A program made the position numbers and the translations under genes. The notes below the pieces were generated by a model. It made no database searches, was not told the DNA's origin, and saw nothing but the letters and a program-made list of their open reading frames with translations. 64,000 nucleotides of DNA from Chloroflexota bacterium (GTDB lineage: Bacteria; Chloroflexota; Anaerolineae; Promineifilales; Promineifilaceae), in contig JAGNBF010000017.1 of the NCBI GenBank assembly GCA_018004935.1, positions 1-64,000 of the forward strand, given 5' to 3'. Below are positions 19,925 through 29,546 of the stretch, piece by piece; the first letter of the stretch is position 1, and every line of letters begins with the position of its first letter.

Positions 19925-19992
19925 GGGCGTCATGTTGCGTGGTGCATGTTTCGTCCTCAGCTTACGCAACCTGCGCCATGTAACACGAGGCT

Positions 19993-21174
19993 ATGACTCA
20001 TTCTGAAAAGTACCCTTTGCGTATCGGCATTGACGTTACTTCCGCTCTGACGCAGGGAGGGGGCATTGGTCGCTATACCCGTGAGCTGGTACAGGCTCTG
20101 GCTCTGGTAGATAAACAGACGAATTACCACCTTTTCTCCGCTCGCCCCCCCGAACAATTACCTGTTCCTGATCCTCTGCCTGTGGGGGCAAATTTTGCTC
20201 ATCACGCCGCCCCTTTTACTGACAAATGGCTTTACCGTCTTTGGTATCGTCTACATGTACCACTACCAGTGCAATGGTTTACCGGCCCCCTGGATCTGTT
20301 TCACTCACCTGATTTTGTCTTGCCACCCGTGGCGGGCAAGATTCCCACTTTGCTCACGGTGCATGATCTCTCTTTTCACCATTACCCGGAATATTTCACT
20401 CCGGCTCTGGTGAATTACCTAAATCGGGTGGTGCCCAATTCGGTGGCCCGTGCCAGTCATATTTTGGCCGATTCGCAGGCCACGAAAGACGACTTAACTT
20501 CGCTGTGGCAAGTCGCGGCCGCGAAGGTGACTGTGTTGTACAGCGGCGTGAACCCGGTATTCCGGCCAGTAGAAAAACAGGGCGAGCTAAAGGGCGTGCG
20601 GCAAAAATATGGCCTGGGAGAATGGCCTTACCTCTTTTCCGTCAGCACCATCCAGCCGCGTAAAAATTACCAGATGCTCATCCGCGCTTTTAAGCCGTTG
20701 AGCCGTTCCTGGCCCCATCATCTGGTCATTGCTGGGGGCAAAGGGTGGCTCTATGAAGAGACTTTGGCCGAAGTGGAGCGGCAGGGATTGCAAGATCGGG
20801 TGCATTTTCTTGGTTTTGTGGCGGATGCCGATTTGCCAGCTCTGTACACGCAGGCCATGCTGGTGTTGTTTCCTAGTTTCTATGAAGGGTTTGGGTTACC
20901 ACTGTTAGAAGCAATGGCCTGTGGAGTGCCAGTGGTGTCTTCCGATGCGTCTTGTTTGCCCGAGGTGGTGGGGCAGGCTGGACGCCTGTTAAGCCCCAAA
21001 GATGAGTCGGGCTGGACGGATACGGTACATAAGTTGTTGCTAGATGGGAAAGAACGCGGCCGCATGGTTGCCGAAGGGTTCCGTCAGTCCCGCCAGTTTA
21101 CCTGGAAAAAAGCGGCCCGACAGTTAACCGAAATTTATCAGGGGCTGTTAAAGGAGCGTAATGTACCCCTTTAG
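19993..21174 (+). CDS. Glycosyltransferase, GT4 family
   Basis: A 393-residue GT-B glycosyltransferase. The N-terminal domain has IGIDVTSALTQGGGIGRYTR (residues about 11-30) and a HSPDFVLPP region; the C-terminal domain has VSTIQPRKNYQMLIRAF, ALYTQAMLVLFPSFYEGFGL and PLLEAMACGVPVVSSDASCL with the EGFGLPLLEA nucleotide-sugar site. It probably transfers mannose or a similar sugar to a lipid-linked glycan inside the cell. Last gene of the polysaccharide run. Confidence 0.9.
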   Translation: MTHSEKYPLRIGIDVTSALTQGGGIGRYTRELVQALALVDKQTNYHLFSARPPEQLPVPDPLPVGANFAHHAAPFTDKWLYRLWYRLHVPLPVQWFTGPLDLFHSPDFVLPPVAGKIPTLLTVHDLSFHHYPEYFTPALVNYLNRVVPNSVARASHILADSQATKDDLTSLWQVAAAKVTVLYSGVNPVFRPVEKQGELKGVRQKYGLGEWPYLFSVSTIQPRKNYQMLIRAFKPLSRSWPHHLVIAGGKGWLYEETLAEVERQGLQDRVHFLGFVADADLPALYTQAMLVLFPSFYEGFGLPLLEAMACGVPVVSSDASCLPEVVGQAGRLLSPKDESGWTDTVHKLLLDGKERGRMVAEGFRQSRQFTWKKAARQLTEIYQGLLKERNVPL

Positions 21175-21249
21175 CCTGCCTGGTTTGTTGGGGCCGCGAA
21201 CTGGCTGGCTGACATGATACAATGGCCGTAAAGGACAGATGGAACGTGA

Positions 21250-22413
21250 ATGGGCAAATTTGATTGGCAAACTGATGAAGAAGAATGGCCAGAACCACCG
21301 GCGCTAGAATCGCGGCCTCTACCGCTCTGGCAACGCCTCGGCATGGTCTTTCTGGTTATACTTTTGGTTAGTAGCAGTGCCATTGGCTTGTTGCGTCAGA
21401 TGAATCTCCGCTCCCAAGAAACTGTGGATCAGGCCACCGCTGATGTCCAGGACGCGCATGAATTATGGCGTCATGCTGTGCTAGAGCAGGACACGCAACT
21501 ACTGGCGGGTTTACTTTATGATACACGCTACCCATTATGGGCAGAAGCACAGGTGCAACACGTTGGGTCTGGTGTCTCCCTGGTAGACCGAACGGCGTAT
21601 GGTCTGTTTTTGCCTCTCGGAGAACCGGGAGCTGATTTCGCGGCCGCGCCCAACATCACCCTTGCCACCACCCTCAGCCATGCCGAATTAACCTTCACCC
21701 AAACGTACCAGGTTATTGCCCCGGCCCACCTCACCCAAACGATCACTCTGGAACACACCCTCACCTACCATTACCGGGAAGGGCGATGGCTGGCTGGTCC
21801 TCTGGCCGATACCGCCTGGGGAGCCAGCCTGAACCACCGTCTGCCTCATCTAACAGTGACTTACCCGGAGCGTGATCGCCCGGTTGTGCAACGCCTGCTG
21901 AGTGATTGGAGCCGTCTTATTCAACAGTTATGTGCGGATGCCCTGCCGTTTCGTTGCGACCGTGACTATGGCTTGCAGGTCGAATTGAGCAGTGCCCCTA
22001 ATGCCATGTACCCGGCTTTGGCCGGTATCGAATTGACAACCATCCCCGGACAGCGACTCTATGCTTGGCCCACTCCCACATACCTGGGTTTGCCCGTTGA
22101 TGAAGCGGGTTATGAGGCCGTCTGCCGGGCGTATAGCCAGCCACTGGCCCGACAAATCTTGTTAGATATTCAGGCTAATAGTGATTTGCCCGAAGTCATG
22201 GTTTATGCCTGGGTGGAATCCCGGCTGTTTGAGTTGGGTCTCCTGGCTTCGCCAGAGGTGCTCCAGGTTTTCCCCGGTAATACCCGCCCCATGCCGGGAG
22301 ATCGCCTTTACCCGGTCTGTGTGCCTTATGCCGGACGGATTGCGCTGGGGGCAGTGGGGAGTAGTGAACAGTGGGTAGTGGGCAGTGGGAAGTGGGCAGT
22401 TACCTGGGAGTAG
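21250..22413 (+). CDS. Membrane-anchored protein of unknown function
   Basis: A 387-residue protein not recognised. One membrane segment (about residues 30-47, LGMVFLVILLVSSSAIGLL) follows an acidic N-terminus; the remaining 340 residues would lie outside. That part has an NTF2/Tim44-like feel, with two segments of paired strands (TLSHAELTFTQTYQVIAPAH and TYHYREGRWLAGPLAD) and later PVVQRLLSDWSRLIQQLC. The last 18 codons derive from the intergenic repeat GTGGGCAGTGGGAAGTGGGC, so the true C-terminus may have been extended by repeat invasion. It starts 75 bp after the glycosyltransferase. Confidence 0.6.
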   Translation: MGKFDWQTDEEEWPEPPALESRPLPLWQRLGMVFLVILLVSSSAIGLLRQMNLRSQETVDQATADVQDAHELWRHAVLEQDTQLLAGLLYDTRYPLWAEAQVQHVGSGVSLVDRTAYGLFLPLGEPGADFAAAPNITLATTLSHAELTFTQTYQVIAPAHLTQTITLEHTLTYHYREGRWLAGPLADTAWGASLNHRLPHLTVTYPERDRPVVQRLLSDWSRLIQQLCADALPFRCDRDYGLQVELSSAPNAMYPALAGIELTTIPGQRLYAWPTPTYLGLPVDEAGYEAVCRAYSQPLARQILLDIQANSDLPEVMVYAWVESRLFELGLLASPEVLQVFPGNTRPMPGDRLYPVCVPYAGRIALGAVGSSEQWVVGSGKWAVTWE

Positions 22414-22470
22414 GGAGCAGTTACAAGTCTCTCAGTCTCTCAATCCCCCCATTTCCGCTATAATCTCTCT

Positions 22471-23247
22471 ATGAATACCGAAAAAGAAAAAGTCCAACAA
22501 CAATTTGGTCGGAACGCGGCCGCATATGCTACCAGCACCGTCCACGCCAAAGGCGCCAGCCTGGGCCGCATGGTCGAACTGGCTCGCCCCCAACCCGATT
22601 GGCAGGCCCTCGACATTGCCACCGCCGCCGGGCACACCGCCTTCGCCTTCGCGCCCCATGTAGCTCATGTCATCGCCAGCGACCTCACCCCGGAGATGCT
22701 GGTCGTAGCGGAAAAGCTGGCGGCAGAGAAGGGCATCCACAACATCAGCTTCCGCCAGGCCGACGCCGAAAATTTACCCTTTGCCGATGGGCAGTTTGAC
22801 CTGGTGACGTGCCGCATTGCCCCGCACCATTTCCCCGATATTGACCGCTTTTTGCAGGAGAGTGCGCGGGTATTGCGGCCGCAGGGCCTCATCGCCCTCG
22901 TGGATAACATCAGCCCCGACGACAAAATCGGGGCCGACCATTACAACGCCTTCGAGAAACTGCGCGACCCCAGTCATGGCCGCTGTCTTTCCCTGGAAGA
23001 ATGGGAACAGGCTTTCTTTGCCGCCGGGTTTGATCTGCTCCACCAGGAAACGGATAACAAAAAGATTGATTTCGACGATTGGGCCAATAGGATGCAGGTC
23101 ACACCCGATAACAAAACCCGTCTGCGTGTCATGCTCGTGCAGGCTCCCACCCCGGCCCTGGCCTTCTTGACACCCCACTTTGCGGGCGATAGAATCAATT
23201 TTTCACTTAGCGAAGCCCTGTTCATTGGTCAACTCAGGGAAAGGTAG
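22471..23247 (+). CDS. Class I SAM-dependent methyltransferase
   Basis: A 258-residue UbiE/Coq5-like methyltransferase. Motif I is ALDIATAAGHTAFAFA (about 46-61), followed by VIASDLTPEMLVVAEK (motif post-I) and DAENLPFADGQFDLVTCRIA (motifs II-III). The DxATAAGHTA form departs from the usual GxGxG. The substrate cannot be told from sequence. It is 9 bp from the next gene, suggesting co-transcription. Confidence 0.85.
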   Translation: MNTEKEKVQQQFGRNAAAYATSTVHAKGASLGRMVELARPQPDWQALDIATAAGHTAFAFAPHVAHVIASDLTPEMLVVAEKLAAEKGIHNISFRQADAENLPFADGQFDLVTCRIAPHHFPDIDRFLQESARVLRPQGLIALVDNISPDDKIGADHYNAFEKLRDPSHGRCLSLEEWEQAFFAAGFDLLHQETDNKKIDFDDWANRMQVTPDNKTRLRVMLVQAPTPALAFLTPHFAGDRINFSLSEALFIGQLRER

Positions 23248-23255
23248 GTGTTAAG

Positions 23256-23984
23256 ATGTCAATACGAGAAATTGAAGAACGTGTATTCACATTAGAAGAT
23301 GCCATTTATGCTTTAACCCAAACCGTTCAAAGTCTAGGCCGTCATGTGGACGATTATGTTTTGGAAGGCCAGCAATTCCGCCGGGAAATGCGCGAATTCA
23401 AAACTGAAATGCGCGAGTTCAAAGATGAAATGCGCGAGTTCAAAGATGAAATGCGTGCGTTCAAAGATGAAATGCGCGAGTTCAAAGAATACACATTGGC
23501 GACAAATGCCCGTGTCGAGCAGGAGTTGAAAGCGGCGCGGCAGAGAGATGCGGAGTTATCCGATAAGATGGGGACTTTGGCTGAGGACATGGTTGCCCCA
23601 AGCATACCCCGAATTTTGGCCGAGGTGGTGAGTTGCACGGAAACGCCCCGCATGGCAGGGGTGTGGATGCGAAAAAAGACGGCGGATGGTCGTTCTAAAG
23701 AGTATGATGTGGTGGCCGTCTGCGCTGACTTCATTCTGGTAAATGAGACAAAAAGCCGCCTGCGCCCAGCTGACATTAGCGAATTTGCCGACCATCTGAC
23801 GCAAGAAGCCCATGATTTCTGGCCTGAATATGCAGGCAAAACGATCATTGGTTCTCTGGCCGCTTTGTATGTTGATCCCAGTTTAATCACTTTTGGTGAA
23901 AAACATGGCCTTATTGTTTTGGGCGTTCAAGATGGCTTGATGACCATTCTTAACCAGTCCGGCTTCATCCCCAAACGGTATTGA
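23256..23984 (+). CDS. Coiled-coil protein with PD-(D/E)XK-like C-terminal domain (DUF3782-type)
   Basis: A 242-residue protein. Residues about 1-105 are coiled coil and include five heptads of the form EMREFKD, encoded by five near-identical 21 bp tandem repeats (23385-23489). Residues 110-242 carry a restriction-endonuclease-like core: RSKEYDVVAVCADFILVNETKS has the spaced Asp and Glu-x-Lys of the PD-(D/E)XK fold. Proteins of this kind are abundant in cyanobacteria and Chloroflexota; their role is unproven. The repeat number is likely to vary between strains and change coil length in whole heptads. Confidence 0.65.
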   Translation: MSIREIEERVFTLEDAIYALTQTVQSLGRHVDDYVLEGQQFRREMREFKTEMREFKDEMREFKDEMRAFKDEMREFKEYTLATNARVEQELKAARQRDAELSDKMGTLAEDMVAPSIPRILAEVVSCTETPRMAGVWMRKKTADGRSKEYDVVAVCADFILVNETKSRLRPADISEFADHLTQEAHDFWPEYAGKTIIGSLAALYVDPSLITFGEKHGLIVLGVQDGLMTILNQSGFIPKRY

Positions 23985-24016
23985 AGCAACGGTGAACGGG
24001 CAGAAAAAGGAATTGC

Positions 24017-25402
24017 ATGACCAAACGTTATCACTTTTGGATTTCCGGTTGCCAGATGAATTATGCCGACGCCCGGCGGGTGGCAACCGAATTAGAAAAA
24101 TTGGGCTATCAATCCACCCTGAGCGCGGAAGAGGCGGATGTGGTGGTTCTGCAAACCTGCACCGTGCGCCAGCAGTCAGAGGATAAGGCGTATGGGCGGT
24201 TACATCAACTGCGGCCGCTAAAAGAGCAAAACCCCGACAAAACCATCGCCGTGATGGGCTGTGTCGTTGGGGTGCGGGGCAATCAACCCCTGGAAAAAGC
24301 ATTCCCCTTCGTGGATGTGTTCATGGAGCCATCCACCGATGGTTCCCCCCTGGTATCCCACCTGCGGCGCGGCGAAGACCAAGAAATTGAGGAGGCCGAA
24401 ACGGAACAACGGCATCAATGGCAAGACGAAATTGCTGTTTTGCCCGTCAATCAACCCGGCGAACAGGTTTCCGCGCCCGTTGCTATTGTGTACGGCTGTT
24501 CCCACGCCTGCACCTTCTGCATCATTCCCCAAAAACGAGGCATCGAGCGCAGTCGCCCGGTGGGGGCTATTGCTTCAGAAGTGCGCTCTCTGGTGGCCCA
24601 GGGGGTTAAAGAAGTGGTTCTGTTGGGCCAAATCGTAGACCGCTACGGCTACGATGTGCCCGATGGCCCCGACCTGGCCGACTTGCTCCACGTGATTAAC
24701 GACATTGACGGGCTGGAGCGTATTCGCTTCCTCACCAGCCATCCCAGCTATATGGATGAACGCATCTTACATGCAGTCGCCAACCTGCCTAAAGTGATGC
24801 CCCAGGTGGAGATTCCCGTACAGGCGGGCAACAATGACGTTCTGCAAGCGATGAAGCGGGGGTACACTCGCGAGCAGTACCGTGATCTGGTGCATAAGGT
24901 GCGGGAGATCGTGCCCGATGTAGCCATTCATGGTGACATCATTGTCGGGTTCCCCGGCGAGACAGAAACGCAGTTCATGGACACCTACAACCTGCTGGCG
25001 GAACTAAAGTTAGACAAGATTCACCTGGCCCGTTACAGCCCGCGTCCGGGGACGGTGAGTGCCCGCCGTCTGGAAGATGACGTGCCGGATGAGGAAAAGC
25101 GGCGGCGTTTTCATCTGATCGAGACGTTGCAGAAGGAAATCGCCACGGAAAAGATGCGCCCATACCGGGGGCAGGTGGTTGAAGTGTTGGTGGAAGACCG
25201 GCATAAGGGGCGCTGGCGCGGCCGCAATCCCCAAAATAAACTCGTCTTCTTTGATGATCCCCGTGAACTTAAAGGGCAAATTGCCAAAGTTAAAGTCACC
25301 TGGGCTGGCCCCTGGAGCCTCTCCGGCGAACTGGTTGACCCCGCCCCCCTGCCCAAAGTGGCCCTGCCCCAGCCAGAATTCATTCCTCTGACCGTGATGT
25401 AG
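24017..25402 (+). CDS. miaB: tRNA methylthiotransferase (MiaB family)
   Basis: Radical-SAM enzyme adding a methylthio group, most likely to i6A37 of tRNAs. The 461-residue product has the N-terminal UPF0004 domain with cluster cysteines in SGCQMNYAD (C12), QTCTVR (C48) and MGCVVG (C82), then radical SAM CxxxCxxC in GCSHACTFCIIP, IPVQAGNNDVLQAMKRGYTR and GDIIVGFPGETE, and a C-terminal TRAM domain (about 375-440). The usual VNSYG segment reads GQIVDRYGYD, so assignment to MiaB over another MTTase is likely but not certain. It starts 32 bp after the DUF3782-type gene. Confidence 0.88.
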   Translation: MTKRYHFWISGCQMNYADARRVATELEKLGYQSTLSAEEADVVVLQTCTVRQQSEDKAYGRLHQLRPLKEQNPDKTIAVMGCVVGVRGNQPLEKAFPFVDVFMEPSTDGSPLVSHLRRGEDQEIEEAETEQRHQWQDEIAVLPVNQPGEQVSAPVAIVYGCSHACTFCIIPQKRGIERSRPVGAIASEVRSLVAQGVKEVVLLGQIVDRYGYDVPDGPDLADLLHVINDIDGLERIRFLTSHPSYMDERILHAVANLPKVMPQVEIPVQAGNNDVLQAMKRGYTREQYRDLVHKVREIVPDVAIHGDIIVGFPGETETQFMDTYNLLAELKLDKIHLARYSPRPGTVSARRLEDDVPDEEKRRRFHLIETLQKEIATEKMRPYRGQVVEVLVEDRHKGRWRGRNPQNKLVFFDDPRELKGQIAKVKVTWAGPWSLSGELVDPAPLPKVALPQPEFIPLTVM

Positions 25403-25442
25403 GCATCAGACAACCAACAAACCCTACTTCTGGTAATTGATG

Positions 25443-25570
25443 TGCCCCCACCCCTAACCCCGCCCCAAGGGCGGGGAACTTTTCTAAAAGGCATTTTTCG
25501 GGGCGAATGCCCCGAAAAATGCCCTGAATGGATTGCCCCCTTCCCGTGGGAAGGGGGTTGGGGGATGGGG
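25443..25570. repeat. Hairpin cassette C
   Basis: Layout: CCCCCACCCCTAACCCCGCC with the short CCGCCC...GGGCGG hairpin, GGAACTTTTC, the long stem AGGCATTTTTCGGGGC / GCCCCGAAAAATGCCCT, then TTCCCGTGGGAAGGGGGTTG ending GGGGATGGGG. The stem has no mismatch. Confidence 0.75.
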
Positions 25571-25655
25571 TCTTCCTGGGTAGCTACTTTGAAACAGTGC
25601 TGTTTTGACTATCAAGTCCGTTTCCCTCATCTAAACTTCCCTTCTTAACCATGTG

Positions 25656-25691
25656 AAATCCGCAAAGTCTTCTGATTCTTGCGGATTTTTT
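25656..25691 (+). terminator. Intrinsic terminator
   Basis: AAATCCGCAA (25656-25665) pairs with TTGCGGATTT (25679-25688) and is followed by a T run. It separates the miaB unit from the acyl-CoA synthetase gene. Confidence 0.75.
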
Positions 25692-25738
25692 GTTACAATG
25701 AACGGCACTCAGCACTCACTCCTATGAAGGAATTTTCT

Positions 25739-27268
25739 ATGAATATTGCCACCCTGCTGTCTCGCCATGCTCGTTACCGTCCCGACCATCTGGCGGTCAT
25801 TTATGAAGATCAACGATTGACGTATCGGGCTTTTAATCAGCGGGTTAACCGGCTGGCTAATGCACTTCTGGGGTTAGGGTTACAAAAGGGGGATAAGGTA
25901 GCCACCTTTCTGGGGAATTGCCTGGAATTGTTGGAGTTGTACTGGGCGGTTGCCAAGACGGGTATGGTAATCGTGCCGATGAGTCCCTTATTACAGGGGC
26001 AGGGATTGTTGACGCTGTTAAATGATTCGGACGCGGCCGCGGTCGTAACGAATACAGCCTTTATCACTACACTGGAACCACTCCGCTCCCAGTTACCCGC
26101 TCTCCGCCATCTCATTTTGACCGATGGCCCGCGTGAAGGGTGTATCTTTTACACAGATCTAACAGCTCCAGCCTCACCGTTGGAGCCACCCGCTGTCGAG
26201 ATAAACGACGATGATCCCTACAATATTATTTACAGCAGTGGCACAACCGGCTTACCGAAGGGGATTGTCCTGACGCATGGCATACGGGCGGGGTATGGGA
26301 CTTTGTTCGCGGCCGCGTACCGTCTCAAACCCGAAAGCATCATCCTGCATGTCGGCTCCCTCATCTTCAACGGGGCCTTCCTCACCCTCATGCCCGCCTT
26401 CTTCCTGGGGGCCACCTACATTTTCCACCGCCAGTTTGACCCCGTTTCTACTATTGGCACCATCGCCCGCGAAAAAGTGACACACATCAAGATGGTCCCC
26501 TCGCAAATTGTGAGCCTGCTGAATGCACCCAACTTCTCTACCTCAGCGTTGCGTTCCCTGGAGATGATCGGCTCAGTGGGTGCGCCGCTCTTGCGCCAAC
26601 ACAAAGAGCTAATCCACAAACACCTACCCAACCGCTTCTACGAACTGTACGGCGTCACCGAAGGGTTTATGACCATCCTCGACCGGAACGATTTCCCGCG
26701 CAAGATGGATTCAGTAGGTACGCCGCCCCCATTCATGGCGATTCGGGTGGTGGATGAACATGGCGCGGATGTGCTGACCGGACAGGTGGGGGAAATCATC
26801 GGGCGCGGGCCATTGATGATGCCCGGTTATTACAAACGCCCCGACCTGACCGCCAACGCCATTCGGGATGGCTGGCTCTACTCCGGCGACCTGGGCTACC
26901 TGGATGAGGAAGGTTTCCTCTATCTGGTAGACCGCAAAAAGGACATGATCATCTCCGGGGGGGTGAATGTGTATCCCAAAGACATCGAAGAGGTGGTGGT
27001 CAAACATCCGGCGGTGAAAGAAGTCGCCGTTTTTGGCATTCCCAGCGACAAATGGGGGGAAACGCCGGTCGCGGCGGTCATTCTGAAAGAAAATGAGGCG
27101 GTCACGGCGGACGAATTAAAAACCTGGGTTAATGAGCGCGTGGGAGCCAAATTCCAGCGGCTCCACGAAGTGATGTTATTGACTGATTTCCCCCGTAGTG
27201 CCGCCGGGAAGACGTTGAAGCGGGTGATGCGCGAGTCGTTTTGGGCGCATCAGGAGAGGAAGATTTAA
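25739..27268 (+). CDS. AMP-forming acyl-CoA synthetase/ligase
   Basis: A 509-residue member of the ANL superfamily that activates a carboxylic acid as acyl-AMP and passes it to CoA. Core motifs: [18 protein letters not shown] (A3), YELYGVTEG (A5), [20 protein letters not shown] (A7-A8) followed by [18 protein letters not shown], and C-terminal [15 protein letters not shown] holding the catalytic Lys. The sequence is closest to medium/long-chain fatty acyl-CoA ligases, but the acid substrate is not determined. ATG 25739 follows GAAGGAA; the frame opens earlier inside the terminator. Confidence 0.9.
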   Translation: MNIATLLSRHARYRPDHLAVIYEDQRLTYRAFNQRVNRLANALLGLGLQKGDKVATFLGNCLELLELYWAVAKTGMVIVPMSPLLQGQGLLTLLNDSDAAAVVTNTAFITTLEPLRSQLPALRHLILTDGPREGCIFYTDLTAPASPLEPPAVEINDDDPYNIIYSSGTTGLPKGIVLTHGIRAGYGTLFAAAYRLKPESIILHVGSLIFNGAFLTLMPAFFLGATYIFHRQFDPVSTIGTIAREKVTHIKMVPSQIVSLLNAPNFSTSALRSLEMIGSVGAPLLRQHKELIHKHLPNRFYELYGVTEGFMTILDRNDFPRKMDSVGTPPPFMAIRVVDEHGADVLTGQVGEIIGRGPLMMPGYYKRPDLTANAIRDGWLYSGDLGYLDEEGFLYLVDRKKDMIISGGVNVYPKDIEEVVVKHPAVKEVAVFGIPSDKWGETPVAAVILKENEAVTADELKTWVNERVGAKFQRLHEVMLLTDFPRSAAGKTLKRVMRESFWAHQERKI

Positions 27269-27679
27269 CCAGGCCGCACATTCACTCTTTCTGGTGAGGT
27301 AACTATAGGTGTTCAGAAGATCATTGGGGGTTTTGGTTGGTAGTAACGGCTTTAGCCGTCCAGCGTGGGACCGCTAAAGCGGTTACTACGAACCCAAAAT
27401 CTTTTTCTTGAAAGCTATATATAGGGACTCTGACTGTGGCGATCACCGGAATAGCTTACCCTCACCCCCGGCCCCTCTCCCAAAACGGGAGAGGGGGGCT
27501 GGTTCCCTCTCCTCGGGGGAGAGGATTAGGGTGAGGGGTTGTATCGTTACCTGATGAGAACACCAGCCAAAGGGTTCGGCATTAAGGAATCGCCCAAAAA
27601 TAACCTGGGTGGCACGGTCAGGAGACCGACCACAGCAAATCGCACGTTAGTTGCACACGATTACGAAAGGATCAACCCC
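27269..27679. repeat. Intergenic repeats
   Basis: Contains a GGCTTTAGCCG / CGCTAAAGCGG hairpin (about 27346-27385), a CCTCACCC...GGGTGAGG hairpin with CCCTCTCC arms (27459-27538), and one TGGCACGGTCAGGAGACCGACCACAGC repeat (27610-27637). No gene apart from the start of the next one. Confidence 0.6.
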
Positions 27680-28000
27680 ATGCAAGCACACATGCTCACA
27701 CCGGAAATGTTAACCCTCTTAGCCGCCGCCGGGATTCTCCAGGTTGTCGAGGTGCGTGAACTGAAGGCTAAGGACGTGGATCATCTGCTGAAAGCGGCAG
27801 GAGTGCGGTGCATCGTCACCCATTGTTTTGGTGACGGAGTTGCGTGGTTAGCCCCAACGGAGCAAGATAGGCTTTGGCAAGAAGAGATTAAACCACGTCT
27901 GGTCAACCGTCCCTGGGATGGCTGGTTTGACGCCTGGGAATGGCGCACCGATCAGCAGGAGCCTATCATTCTGTTCAGGCAATGTTATGCGCCGATTTGA
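27680..28000 (+). CDS. Small protein of unknown function
   Basis: A 106-residue soluble protein, not recognised. It has a Val-rich N-terminal helix/strand pattern (MLTLLAAAGILQVVEVRELK), three Cys, and a Trp-rich stretch (WDGWFDAWEWRT). ATG 27680 is chosen because GAAAGGA precedes it by 9 nt; the upstream extension is repeat DNA. It is followed within 20 bp by a lipoprotein gene. Confidence 0.5.
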   Translation: MQAHMLTPEMLTLLAAAGILQVVEVRELKAKDVDHLLKAAGVRCIVTHCFGDGVAWLAPTEQDRLWQEEIKPRLVNRPWDGWFDAWEWRTDQQEPIILFRQCYAPI

Positions 28001-28016
28001 GCGTTGTGACTTCTAA

Positions 28017-28514
28017 ATGATCACCCAGCCCTGCATGGTTACGACCCAGCTACGTCTCTCTCGCTGGGAGTGGATGTTCTTCACCTTGTTGCCTAAATTT
28101 GTCCCTGTCGTTATTTTATGGCTGATGGCAGGTTGTGCCGCTGAAAATCTGCCTGTTACGACAACGGTGGCGATGGCGACGCCCACTCTCTTGTCCCCAA
28201 CTCCCCCCGCGCCAATTCTCACCATAACGTCAGAACCCTGCTCCAACCTTGATCCCCTCTTGCGCGAACTCAGCCAGAGCGACGATCCCTACAGTCTGAT
28301 CGGTGTCAACAACCTCATCCTCACCCCCGATGGCCTGCTCGTCCGTCTCACCCTCACCCACCCCGACGCCGACCTCTCCGCCTACACCCTCACCATCCAG
28401 GGGCAACAAGACACCCTTTGGGACACCTACGTGCCGCTGGCCCAACTCTGCCCCCTGGCAGATGAGCCGGTGGTGGTGAGTGTTGAGGCGATTCGGGGGG
28501 ATGCACAGCCTTAG
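28017..28514 (+). CDS. Putative lipoprotein of unknown function
   Basis: A 165-residue protein with a hydrophobic segment ending in a lipobox-like LMAGC at about residue 40, then a Pro/Thr-rich linker (TPTLLSPTPPAPILT) and a compact domain with one pair of Cys (EPCSNLD and AQLCPLAD). The start could equally be the ATG at 28035 or 28074, which shorten the n-region. It is likely anchored on the outer face of the membrane. Function unknown. Confidence 0.5.
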   Translation: MITQPCMVTTQLRLSRWEWMFFTLLPKFVPVVILWLMAGCAAENLPVTTTVAMATPTLLSPTPPAPILTITSEPCSNLDPLLRELSQSDDPYSLIGVNNLILTPDGLLVRLTLTHPDADLSAYTLTIQGQQDTLWDTYVPLAQLCPLADEPVVVSVEAIRGDAQP

Positions 28515-28531
28515 ATTCAGGATTGGACGTT

Positions 28532-28798
28532 ATGGATTACGAGTTGATAGGTTTATTGGGCATGACACTCGGTGGTGCGTTGTGGTCAGGGTACTATGGC
28601 TATCTGGCCTGGGTGCGCCCAGAGAAATTTAGGGCGATGGCAGAAAAAAGCCTGCCCTTTTACGGAAATTCATCTGTCATGAAAGAGTGGATTTCCTCAA
28701 GTTTTTACGCCTGGATTGCCAGATTGGGGATGCTTTTTGTGTTTGTGTTGTGTACAGGTGTGTTCTTCCTTTCGTTGTGGCGATTGCTCGTAAACTAA
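28532..28798 (+). CDS. Small membrane protein, two predicted membrane helices
   Basis: An 88-residue protein with a hydrophobic helix near each end (LIGLLGMTLGGALWSGYYGY and LGMLFVFVLCTGVFFLSLW). Not recognised. ATG 28532 begins MDYELIGLL; a TTG at 28523 is also in frame. The stop overlaps the ATG of the next short frame (TAATG). Confidence 0.5.
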   Translation: MDYELIGLLGMTLGGALWSGYYGYLAWVRPEKFRAMAEKSLPFYGNSSVMKEWISSSFYAWIARLGMLFVFVLCTGVFFLSLWRLLVN

Positions 28799-28947
28799 TG
28801 AAAGATGGGATTTTTTTGCTGCGGATGTTCGCGGCCGCGAAAGCTAATCAGCGCATCGTTGCATACATAGACAGCCGAAATTACACATCTGGTAAAAGAC
28901 TACTCGAAAAATTTGTGGTACAAAATCAAACTGCTGTGCTACACTGA
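28798..28947 (+). CDS. Possible 49-residue protein, coupled to the upstream gene
   Basis: This short frame begins at the ATG overlapping the previous stop (TAATG) and reads MKDGIFLLRMFAAAKANQRI onward, with a basic C-terminal half. It contains a GCGGCCGC site read as Ala-Ala-Ala, as in most genes here. No homologue is recognised; it may be a chance frame. Confidence 0.3.
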   Translation: MKDGIFLLRMFAAAKANQRIVAYIDSRNYTSGKRLLEKFVVQNQTAVLH

Positions 28948-28981
28948 AATTTGACTCGGAGATGTTTATTGCATATAGCAT

Positions 28982-29230
28982 ATGAACAAGAAAAAGTTGC
29001 TAGAAAAGGTTCTCTCTGGCTCAAAAAACGTCCGCTTCAGCGAATTTGTGGCCCTCGTTGAAGCCTTTGGGTTCAAGTTGGCACGAATCCGCGGGAGTCA
29101 TCACATTTTCGAGCATCCCGACATTCCCGAAATCTTGAACTTGCAAAACAGCAAAGGGCAGGTCAAACCTTATCAAGTGCGCCAGTTTTTACAACTCGTT
29201 GAGCAGTACAGCCTGGAAATTGAGGAGTAA
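28982..29230 (+). CDS. hicA: HicA-type toxin (mRNA interferase)
   Basis: An 82-residue HicA-family protein with the double-stranded RNA-binding fold. VRFSEFVALVEAFGFKLARI is followed by RGSHHIFEHP, in which the His of GSHHIF is the catalytic residue of the family. HicA cleaves mRNA and is held in check by HicB, encoded 4 bp downstream. The order toxin then antitoxin is the usual one. Confidence 0.88.
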   Translation: MNKKKLLEKVLSGSKNVRFSEFVALVEAFGFKLARIRGSHHIFEHPDIPEILNLQNSKGQVKPYQVRQFLQLVEQYSLEIEE

Positions 29231-29234
29231 TGAT

Positions 29235-29477
29235 ATGCAAGACTACTTCATTAGTATCTTTTACTCAGAAGAAGACGGGGGATACATCGCTGACATTCCT
29301 GATTTGCGTTTCTGTTCTGCTTTCGGAGAGACGCCAGAAGAAGCTCTTCGAGAAGTCCAACTGGCAAAAGAAGCCTGGTTAGAAACGGCACGGCGTAGCG
29401 GCAGACCCATTCCAACACCCAAGTATCGCCCAGCCATTTACCACTTAACGGCACCTTCTGCGTTTTCCGCAACTTGA
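29235..29477 (+). CDS. hicB: HicB-type antitoxin
   Basis: An 80-residue partial RNase H-fold protein: ISIFYSEEDGGYIADIPDLR, then FGETPEEALREVQLAKEAWL, the standard HicB antitoxin core. The C-terminus (GRPIPTPKYRPAIYHLTAPS) lacks an added DNA-binding domain, so autoregulation may need another factor. The start at 29235 follows GAGGAG in the hicA stop region. Confidence 0.88.
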   Translation: MQDYFISIFYSEEDGGYIADIPDLRFCSAFGETPEEALREVQLAKEAWLETARRSGRPIPTPKYRPAIYHLTAPSAFSAT

Positions 29478-29546
29478 ACCAAGATTACCCTATATTGAAC
29501 ACTAACTTGAGTGAAGGCACGCGGCCGCACCCCCCACGAGGAATTC

